Below are positions 1 through 7,675 of a DNA stretch of 14,474 nt, in pieces. A program made the position numbers and the translations under genes. The stretch spans positions 1 to 14,474 of the forward strand of contig QKYT01000070.1 of NCBI GenBank assembly GCA_003550305.1, written 5' to 3'. Each line of letters opens with the position of its first letter. Position 1 is the stretch's first letter. The notes beneath the pieces are model-generated. The model was not told where the DNA came from and made no database searches. It saw only the letters and a list, made by a program, of their open reading frames with translations. The stretch comes from Glomus cerebriforme (Eukaryota; Glomeromycota; Glomeromycetes; Glomerales; Glomeraceae).

Positions 1-141
1 TTTGTATTGTATTTATATTGTATTATTTATATATTAATAAAATAAATAAATAATTACTATTGTTATATTTGTATTGGTGTATTGACTACCGAATGTTAGT
101 TTAAAAGTTACAAAATTTGATATAACAAATGCTGACAATAA

Positions 142-630
142 TATTACAAAAGTTTAATCAAAATTCACATCTGAGTGATACTAAAGAGTATTAAATATTT
201 GCTTGAATATTAACCAATTGGTTATTATAAAATTTAACACAAGTTTGATTGAAATCTACATCCAAGTAGCACTAAAAAGTGTTGATATTTGCTTAAATAT
301 TAACCAATTAAGGTTGCCTGCCTAAACCTCTTCAAAATCCTACAATTAGTTTTGTTAAAATTTTACTATAGATTTATTATAGTTTCGGCAGAGTTTTGGC
401 AGTTTCAGCAATTATAATAGGTTTTGGCAGTTTCACTTTTCTCCAGAATTTCACCAGTTTTTTAATATAACTTTAATATAGTTTCAGCAGAATTTCACTT
501 TTCAGCAAAATTTCATCTTGCCTAAACCCCTAGGTTTCGGCAAGCAACCTTATAACCAATTGGTTGTTACAAAATTTAACATAAGTTTAATCAAAATCTA
601 CATTCGAATGTTATCTGAAAAGTAATATAG
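142..630 (+). repeat. Imperfect tandem repeat (~3 copies) split by an inserted element
   Basis: Three diverged copies of a ~90-105 bp unit can be aligned by eye at about 142-223, 224-308 and 553-630. Shared landmarks are a TTTGCTTRAATATTAACCAAT stretch, the palindrome AACCAATTGGTT (intact at 212-223 and 554-565), and an AAAATTTAACAYAAGTTTRAT stretch followed by AATCTACAT. The junction between copies 2 and 3 is interrupted by a 244-bp element, while the junction between copies 1 and 2 is uninterrupted and serves as an internal empty site. No coding potential was seen in the unit. Confidence 0.7.
309..552. mobile_element. hAT-like MITE, 244 bp, TSD TAACCAAT
   Basis: The left end reads TAAGGTTGCCTGCC and the reverse complement of the right end reads TAAGGTTGCTTGCCGAAAC. 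The 8-bp sequence TAACCAAT flanks both sides (301-308 and 553-560). Removing the element plus one duplication restores the repeat junction seen uninterrupted at 200-225. Ends starting TAAGG fit the hAT terminal pattern YARNG, and 8-bp duplications are usual for hAT elements. The interior holds repeated AGTTTYRGCA / GTTTTGGCAG motifs, resembling subterminal transposase-binding repeats. There is no room for a transposase, so the element is non-autonomous. Assignment to hAT is inference from ends and duplication length; P or Merlin elements also make 8-9 bp duplications. Confidence 0.85.
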
Positions 631-1579
631 ATTTTGACTAGCATTAGAACATAATTTAATCTAAAATTAGCCAGCTGAAATTTAGCTGAAATGGACTATT
701 TTGATTAGTGCTAATACATGCGAACTTATATTTTTAAAATTACGCATTAATTTTATTTAGGAAATTTTTTTAATTTTGTAAGAAATGACTTTAAAAACTT
801 GGATTTTTAAAATAGTTTAAAAAAATATTAGTATAATATACTATCATTTTTTTTTAATTTTGTAAGGAATAATCTTGAAAGAACATTACTAATGTTCCTT
901 TTGTTTTATTTCTATAGGAGACATCTTTCTGGAACTGGATTTTAGCTTGAAAGTAAATTAGAAGAAGATTTTCATTTTTTTTTTGTCTTTGAAATGTTCA
1001 TCTCCATTGCTAAAAGCATTTCATTATTCTTGTAATAGTTGGCACACTAATTTTTAATAACTCAGAAATTTCTTTAAAAAATAACTATCATTATGCAAGT
1101 ATTCCTCACTTCACAAGTAGAATGCTGTTCAATCAGGCATATACCTGATTGATAACTATTAAAATAATTAGTTAACATAGTATATATATCAGATTAAACA
1201 AAAATAAGATACATATCTGATTAAATACAATATAAGTAATTAGATTGACCAATTTATAGTTATTTTATTAAGTGATTATTTAAATAAAATTAGTAACCCA
1301 ATTTGTAATAATCTGTAAAATTTTTGACCTTCATAAAATTTGGCCTAAATTCAGCTGATTTTAAAAAAAATTAACCTAAATTAGTAATGATGCACAATTC
1401 AACACATATTCGACCCTGCAGAATGATAGCTAAATTGCATACTAATTTTTTATTAAATTAAAATTATATTCAATCTTGTAGACTAATGGTTGAATTATCA
1501 CCCTTTTTTTTAAACAAAAATACAAAAAATGATAGCCAAATTATATGCTTTTTTATTATATATTTACCACTATAAATAC
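631..1579. other. AT-rich intergenic stretch
   Basis: No gene is supportable here. It contains one reverse-oriented repeat unit (about 870-965, listed separately), a perfect 9-bp-arm hairpin TCAATCAGG / CCTGATTGA around 1129-1152, and a diverged ~38-bp direct repeat starting AATGATAGCYAAATT at 1422 and 1528. The rest is A/T-rich low-complexity sequence. Confidence 0.6.
870..965 (+). repeat. Solo diverged copy of the ~110-bp palindromic unit
   Basis: Read on the plus strand, this stretch follows the order of the array units at 10500-11530 read on the minus strand. It has a near-palindrome (AAAGAACATTA / TAATGTTCCTTT, 878-901), a pyrimidine-rich tract ending in ATAG (about 915), 35 nt containing GGAACTGGATTTTAGCTTG, then GTAAATTAG. 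Array units show the same layout with GAACTGGACTTGGAAT then GTAAGTTGG. Homology is judged by eye only. Confidence 0.5.
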
Positions 1580-1823
1580 TAGAGTTTCTCAAACTTGAAT
1601 CAAATCAAATATGAAGCCAATTTGAATTTGTCAAATCAAATCAGGTTCGAATCAAATTCAAATCAAATATCAAATATTTGTCGAATTGACCAATCAAATT
1701 AAAGAATTTTTGAATCAAATCAAATCAAATTCAAATCAAATCAAAAAAAAGCTGATTTGAATTTGCAAATTCAAATCAAATTCAAATCGAATGTCAAATG
1801 TCAAATCAAATTGCATATCCCTA
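1580..1823. mobile_element. hAT-like MITE filled with CAAAT repeats, TSD ATAAATAC
   Basis: A block of irregular (T)CAAAT / TTCAAAT repeats has ends TAGAGTTTCTCAAACTTGA (left) and, reverse-complemented from the right, TAGGGATATGCAATTTGA. It is flanked by perfect 8-bp direct repeats ATAAATAC at 1572-1579 and 1824-1831. TAGAG/TAGGG ends fit the hAT YARNG pattern and the duplication fits nTnnnnAn. The interior is strongly strand-asymmetric (CAAAT on the plus strand) with internal inverted stretches such as TTTGAATTTGCAAATTCAAA near 1756-1775. No coding sequence is present. Confidence 0.75.
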
Positions 1824-1903
1824 ATAAATACAACATATTGTTCATTTTTAATATAATATTAAATATCCAATGTTTGAATTGTTATAATAACATTAACTTG
1901 TAA

Positions 1904-2288
1904 ATACAAGAATATGTATTAATTAATATTGTTGAATTAAGCTATGTATTAATTTACATCATCAAATTAAGTGATTTTACTAACACTTGTGACATTGAAG
2001 TCTCATTAGTAGGTAAAGGTGTTGATTGTTCAAGATGTGATTCTAAAGAAAACGTTTATTTATATGCAGCTTTTGTGTGTAAATTAATCATTTTTCCTTT
2101 ATATTTACTGCAAAAACATTGAAGCTTTTGATTTTCTGGTTGTAAATGTTAAAAATTCATCATCTTTTGGTAAAAGTGAATTAGACGTTAAAAAACTTGA
2201 AGTATTATATTTATCTAAGATATTGCTGCAATACATTTTCTTCCTTTTTTTTCATTTTGTTAATAAAAATTGTTATAAAGTTTATTGA
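1904..2288 (+). pseudogene. Fragment of an unrecognised protein-coding gene
   Basis: An open frame without a usable start runs from about 1904, with good codon character around 1970-2078: it includes the peptides TNTCDIEVSLVGKG and DCSRCDSKENVYLYAAF. A donor-like GTAAAT at 2079 and an AG at 2123-2124 would remove 46 nt. They join this frame to a second open stretch (2125-2288) that reads FDFLVVNVKNSSSFGKSELD and stops at TGA 2286-2288. Without the splice the first frame stops at TGA 2120. I do not recognise the family. The lack of an N-terminus and the AT-rich surroundings suggest a relic, though an unannotated upstream exon cannot be excluded. Two cysteines (C-x2-C in DCSRC) may hint at a metal site, but one pair proves nothing. 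Confidence 0.4.
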
Positions 2289-2732
2289 ATTAAATACTTT
2301 GTTTTATGTATTTTTGTTTAATACTTTAAAATTATAATTAATGTCAACGGCATTAATTTGATATTTAACTTTGATTTATTTGTAAAATGCATATTAATTT
2401 ACTGATATTTGGCTTTGATTATTTTAATTGATATTAATATATGTTTATTTTTTTTATTAATATTGATTTGATATTTTATTTGATTTTAATATTTAAAAAT
2501 AGAAATATATTATATCATTTTGGTTTTAGTTTAACTAATTGAAAGTTAATTTGATATAAAAGTTTAAGAAAATTTGATAGTCAATATCACTAATAATTAA
2601 AAGTCTAATTTGATATGAAGTATAATAAATAGTATAAAAAAAAAGACATAAAAGAAGGACAAATTTTCTTTTTTTTATTTTTTATTTTTTTTTAAAAAAA
2701 AAATATTTTGAAAATAAATTTTGAAAATAAAA
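2289..2732. other. AT-rich leader upstream of the six-exon pseudogene
   Basis: No gene was seen. The stretch is mostly TTTGATAT-type low-complexity sequence and ends in long T and A runs (about 2668-2703). These runs can fold back on each other and precede the ATG at 2733. A promoter for the decayed gene would be expected here, but I see no distinctive site. Confidence 0.5.
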
Positions 2733-5208
2733 ATGTCTTACAGAAAATCTTCATCATTCCAACCATCACAAAATAATTCACTTTCATCAATATCATTCTA
2801 TTCTAATACATCACAAAATAATCTGCCTTCATCAACATTCTCATTAATGTCATCCTAACCTTCATCTAATCCCAATATATCACGAAATAATCTGCTTTCA
2901 CTAATGTCTTCATCAATATTATTCCAATCTATGTCCAATCCTAATACATTACAAACTTCAGAATCTTTTAGACTCTTTATACCAGCAGATATTTTAGTTT
3001 CGATAGGCCAAACACCTTTAACACCTTCTACATCAAGAAATTCGTCAACACTACCTTAACTTAAAATCACCACAACCTCATCAATACCACTTTAACCTAA
3101 AATCATATCATCACCATCTCATCCTAAAATTATCACAATCTTATTAATACCACCTCATTCTAAAATCATCACAATCTCATTAATACCACCTTGACCTAAA
3201 ATCACATTATTATCATCTCATCCTAAAATCACCACAACCTTATCAACACCATCTTAACCTAAAATCATATCATCACCATCTCATCCTAAAATCACATCAT
3301 TATTACATCAACACCATCTCAACCTAAAATCACATCATCACCACTTCATCCTAAAATTATTACAACCTCATCATCATCACTTCAACCTAAAATTACCATA
3401 ACCTTATCAATATCACCTTAAATTAATATATGAAACAACCCATTCTTAGTATCTTTCTCTTCATCCTAATAATCTGTTGTAATGTCAAATATTATTAAAA
3501 GATATTCAAATATTAACATACTGAGGAGTCATTGAACTTCAGGTCATGAAGAAGAAGTGGTATCTGGCAAGTAAATTAAATTTATCATATAACAATATAT
3601 TATATTACATATATACATATTCTTCAATGTGAAATTTATAACAGGAGTTGATAAGTTGATAACTGAAAATGGCCAATTTCAAAATGAATTATATAGAGAA
3701 TGATTAATAGTAGTCAAGTTAAAATGGAAAATAGATAATTTAGAAAGTAATCTTTGGCAAGTAAGTAGAAGAGAAGAACACCTTGTTACGTAAATATAAT
3801 GGAATATGTGGAGTCAAAATGGATAAACTATATGAAGAGAACAAAGCTCTCCAAGGTGAACTTGAACAATACTAATAAATTCATATATCTTGATCAATTA
3901 CTAATCCTTTACTAACAGAACAATTTAAAAAAAGATTAAAGTTAAAGGAAAGATCTCTAAATGAAGCTAACGATATAGTAGTGAGAGTAAGAATTGTTAG
4001 CTTATAATTAAACTTATGTATACAGCTTTTTTACTATTCAATTTTAATTTTTTGTTATTTAGTTTGAAATAAAATATATTTTAAAAAGCCAAATTCCTGA
4101 TGAATATGCATTAGATTATGACAAGACTTTCATCAAACAGTCAGATAAGATCTATAAGAAATTAATTCTTGAATTAAAGAAATTGATGATTGGACATTAT
4201 AATCCGTCAGTCACTCAATTGTTTAATTGATTATGATTGATATATAAGCATAAAAAAGATAAAATAAGAAAGTGACAATTGGGCTAATTAGACAGAAATG
4301 ACTAATGCATGCACGTAAATGCCCACTTGTCTAAAGTGAGTAGTATTTTATTTTAATATAATTCTTTTTGAGTTATTTAACAATTAATCTTTATATATTC
4401 AATAGAAAAAAAACAGAAAACTCAAAATGGCCATCAAACTTTACAAGCAAAATGATAATAATTTACAGGAATTCAATAAAGATAAACTGCTATTGATTTT
4501 TGTTTAGAATGGATATTATTCTATCGAACAATCAGACTCAGAAAATAAAATATGATAAAAATTGCCAGATAATAAGCGATTTTTGCATATATACGATCAT
4601 GATCATAAGTGGCGTTCAGAGAGGGTAATAAAGTAATTGATTATTATTTATTTATTTTAATATTTATTCAGTCTTCATTTTATTTTTGTTTTTAATAGTT
4701 GAAGTATCTACTTCGAGATGTGTTAGACTCTATTGCTAAGAAAATTCAATATGCAAAAAAGTAGCAGAAGCAAATATATAACGATGATACTTATTTCATG
4801 TATAGCAAACCACTTGAGAACACTCCCAAATAGGCATATGATGCTGAGAAAATCAGAAATGAAATAACGGATGTCAAAATACTCGAATACAGAGTCAATG
4901 ATAACAATGATAAAATAAATCAATATGATGATGTGAGTTTAAATAGATCTGAATTTAGATTATTTATTAAATTTGGCAAAGATGAATTTGATCCAATCTG
5001 AAGATTTAGACAAAATCGGTAAAAGCTCGCAATCGGTAAGTTAAATTGGTTTTTATTAATGTTATCACAAACTAAGATTATTTACATTATATTAGCAAAA
5101 AATCATGAAAAGAAAAGGAATCAAAAGGGGAAAGAAAAAGCTGATCCAGAAGAAAAAGAAACTATTGATGCTATTTTCAACGTGAAAATAGTATATTCTG
5201 ATCTATAA
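2733..5208 (+). pseudogene. Six-exon coiled-coil-type gene riddled with in-frame stops
   Basis: Exons are 2733-3570, 3645-3986, 4063-4335, 4406-4624, 4699-5035 and 5096-5208 (about 707 codons). All five introns (60-76 nt) are GT-AG, with phases agreeing except at the last junction. The start is the first ATG of a frame that stays in register for 838 nt. Exon 1 encodes a Ser/Asn/Gln-rich region (MSYRKSSSFQPSQNNSL), then a minisatellite-encoded xPKI repeat. Exon 2 is charged and probably coiled coil (MDKLYEENKALQGELEQ). Later exons include SQIPDEYALDYDKTFIKQSD, IGHYNPSVTQLF and a Lys/Glu-rich tail with KEKADPEEKETIDAIF. In-frame stops number 23: 11 TAA, 4 TAG and 8 TGA (first at 2856, last at 4831). 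Frameshifts lie near 3781 and 4935, and one is likely at 5096. I do not recognise the family; a nuclear or scaffold role would be a guess. It is surely dead under the standard code. Confidence 0.85.
3055..3420 (+). repeat. Minisatellite inside pseudogene exon 1
   Basis: About eleven irregular units of 29-36 bp each open with CCTAAAAT or a close variant and continue with TCAYCACAAYCTCATYAAYACCAC-type sequence. Longer and shorter units tend to alternate. In the reading frame of the pseudogene the codon before Pro-Lys is variously TAA, TGA or CAT. In the last units, which sit in another frame relative to the repeat, the same position reads CAA. An ancestral Gln-Pro-Lys repeat is therefore likely. 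The array is compositionally distinct, with almost no G on the plus strand. Confidence 0.75.
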
Positions 5209-5895
5209 CTAATTCTAATTTTTATGCTATTACAAAAAGTTTTCAAGTCAAATGTCATATGTGTCTTTTTTCATAACTTTATTTTTTTCTCTTTTTGTTA
5301 TTTTTATATTGTATAGTTAGTTTTATGTTATTAAACGGTCATTATTATATAGATTTTGTAGTTTTATAGGATATTATTATTATATATTATATAGTTTTTT
5401 TGATAGTTTTATAGAATATTATATTATATTAGACACTTTATATAAAATGAATATTGTTGATAAATAGGTCGAACTAGAATGAATTATTGGTTTTTAAGAT
5501 TAAATATATTGTTTTTTTAAGGTTGAATATATAGTTTTAAAGGTTGAATATTGATTTTTAAAGGTCAAATTTACTTTTTTTTTAAAGTCTAATAAAGTAT
5601 GAATAATAGCTAAATTTTTTTTTTAAATTTGTGACTATTAGCAACCTAACTGTATCAAAAAAATTGACCTTAATTTCAGGTTAGATCATCATTTGACCTA
5701 TATTCAACCTGGTTAAATTTAGGCCAAATTGTCCTATTTTTACTAGTAATATTATTATATATATATATATTTGATTGCATACAAAGTAAATACCCAATTA
5801 ATAACTTTGCAGATATCTGATTGATAATCTTAATGTATATGAATTATACCAAAATTTGGTCATCAATTGAGTACTCTACTGAAAAAAAACAAAAA
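5209..5895. other. AT-rich stretch with short tandem repeat
   Basis: No gene was seen. About 5496-5590 holds four to five units of 20-24 bp of the form AAGGTTGAATATNNNTTTTT (clear starts at 5519, 5539 and 5560). Around 5340-5440 there are related TATAGRATATTA stretches. A (TA)n run lies near 5755-5770. Confidence 0.55.
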
Positions 5896-5956
5896 AAATT
5901 AGGGCTCATTTAGGTTATTCTAGGATATCCTAAAATGATCTAAATAAGCTCCAATT
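5896..5956. repeat. ~60-bp imperfect palindrome
   Basis: The two arms meet at GGATATCC (5923-5930). The left arm contains GGGCTCATTTAGGTTATTCT and the reverse complement of the right arm contains GGAGCTTATTTAGATCATTT. Both arms are preceded by AAATT. There are one gap and about five mismatches over roughly 28 bp per arm. No clear target-site duplication was found, so it may be a foldback element or a remnant of one. Confidence 0.65.
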
Positions 5957-6853
5957 TGGCATCATTTTACCTGTGCTTATAGTATTACTTTTCATAAGTT
6001 ATAAAATAACTTTTATTACAAAAACTCGACTGTAATTCCTACTTTTCTTTAGTGTATTTTTCTGCAATCTTTTTGCAAGATACAGAAAAAAGTTGTGATT
6101 TCAAAGTATTAACTTAAATATATATTGTTATTTTTGGTAAAACTTATCAAAAATACAGTATATAATAGAAAAAAGGTATATTTATTCAAATATGAAGAAT
6201 TTATTATGAGGGATAAGTAGGAATATTTGTGGTTTAGAAAATTTAATTATCATCACATAATTAATGTTAATTTTAATAATTTTGAAAATTACTATAATAT
6301 GCCCAGTCTCCAGTGCATTGCTGATTTAAGAATAGATTAAAATATAATATTATATATCACTCACTTGCATTATATATATAATCTTAACGGGTTACCTATC
6401 AAAAAAATTCTGTCCCTAGAATACTTATGTACTATAATCATGTGATTCTACTTCGCTTTAGATAGCATGACCAAAATGTATGACAGGTTATGCTGAATAC
6501 TATATTATACTTTAAAATACTTTTTTAGAAATGATCGACAAAATATTCAGTACATGAGCCACAACAATTTTTTTACAAAAAATTTATTTTCTCAAAAAAA
6601 AAAAACTTTAATAAACTATTTTTACNTTCTGAAATTATATTTAGGAGTGTATTTTTGGTCACTCTGCAAGTTTACTTAGAGTGACAAAGAAGGTTTTTGT
6701 TGTAAATTTTGATTTATACGCATTTTTTTTTAAAAACATGTACCACACATATCAAACAGTATAATCAGCGTAATCTGTTACACATTTTGGTTATGTTTTT
6801 AGATGTTCTTCTTAATAATACATTTGTCTGGATTTACTAGTAATTTATAAAAT
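5957..6853. other. AT-rich intergenic stretch, nothing coding seen
   Basis: No gene or convincing gene fragment was seen on either strand. A perfect 8-bp-arm hairpin GTCACTCT / AGAGTGAC with a 12-nt loop lies at 6658-6685. There is an N at 6626 after an A-run, marking an assembly ambiguity. Confidence 0.55.
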
Positions 6854-7558
6854 CTAGGAGTTAGATAAATAAATAGGAGCGAGGGGCAACTTAAAATTAT
6901 ATAGGCTGATCAATAAACCGCTAGAACTGTCATGCATAAAATTGGTTATACAAACAAATTTTCATATTAAATTGCATGAAAATTTTATTTTTTTTTAATT
7001 TTTTCAACACGTATACCTGGAAAAACAGCCGATCTAAAAAGTTAAGGTTATATATGCTGACTTTATATAGGCGAGTTTTTTTATACAAATTGGATCACTG
7101 GTTCCTTTGTTCTTATATATATTTTTTATTACTTGGTAGTAAAAAGTGAAATAATTTCTTCTTTTCTTTTGAGATTTCAATAAGTATGTACTAAATATTT
7201 TTATATAAAACATTTTAAAATAGCTTTTTTCTTCTTTTACTATGTATTATTTTCAAGTGTTTAATAAAATTTTATATTTTTGAGATATTTTAAACAGCTG
7301 ATCCAAAATTTTAAAAAATGTAGACAGAATATTTTGAAAAAAAATGTGTAGTTTTACATTTCGTCATTACCGTTTCACTATTTTTTTTCATAGATTATAT
7401 TGATTATTGGCAGATCTATCACTTTAAACATGGGTAGTATTTAATTTTAATAGTAACACAGTAATTTACATATAGTGACAGTTCTGGCGATCATTAATCA
7501 GGAAAATCAGCCTGTATAACCTTTGAGTTGGCACTCCATTTATTTATCTAACCCCTAG
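6854..7558. mobile_element. Inverted-repeat DNA element with ~95-bp arms
   Basis: The left arm (6854 to about 6950) and the reverse complement of the right arm (about 7461-7558) align over roughly 95 bp with small gaps. Both start CTAGGRGTTAGATAAATAAA and share CAACTYAAA, AGGCTGAT and CGCYAGAACTGTCA in order. The ends are self-complementary at CTAG, so the duplication cannot be fixed: TA and CTAG both fit, and a TA duplication would suggest Tc1/mariner-type insertion. The ~500-bp centre is A/T-rich and encodes nothing visible, so the element is non-autonomous. Its right end lies 118 bp before the deaminase start codon, close enough to supply part of that gene's promoter. Confidence 0.7.
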
Positions 7559-7601
7559 GTACTATTATGTGATCAAGATCATCTGTAATTACAAAGCATT
7601 T

Positions 7602-7608
7602 TATAAAT
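7602..7608 (+). promoter_or_regulatory. Possible TATA box of the deaminase gene
   Basis: TATAAAT lies 68 bp upstream of the ATG, downstream of the right end of the inverted-repeat element. In a genome this AT-rich such a match is weak evidence; position is the only support. A GTAAGT at 7622 and a TAG at 7661-7663 could bound a 42-nt leader intron, which is short for the introns seen elsewhere in this window. Confidence 0.3.
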
Positions 7609-7675
7609 TACAATAGGATTGGTAAGTGGGTTAAGTTTTACTTCTTTTCATATTTATCAATAGCCGTGTTTAAGT

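Noticed and set aside
1572..1831. CRISPR-like array
   Set aside because: The CAAAT repeats are irregular, have no constant spacers, and sit inside transposon-type ends with a target duplication.
4723..4923. Minus-strand 66-codon open frame
   Set aside because: It lies opposite exon 5 of the six-exon relic, whose plus-strand translation is far more protein-like.
2733..5208. Alternative genetic code (stops read as Gln/Arg)
   Set aside because: All three stop codons appear in-frame, there are frameshifts too, and the intact gene in the window uses CAA/CAG for Gln and ends at TAG.
7622..7663. Leader intron for the deaminase gene
   Set aside because: GTAAGT and TAG are present, but 42 nt is well below the 60-76 nt of the other supported introns. 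It is not listed as a feature.
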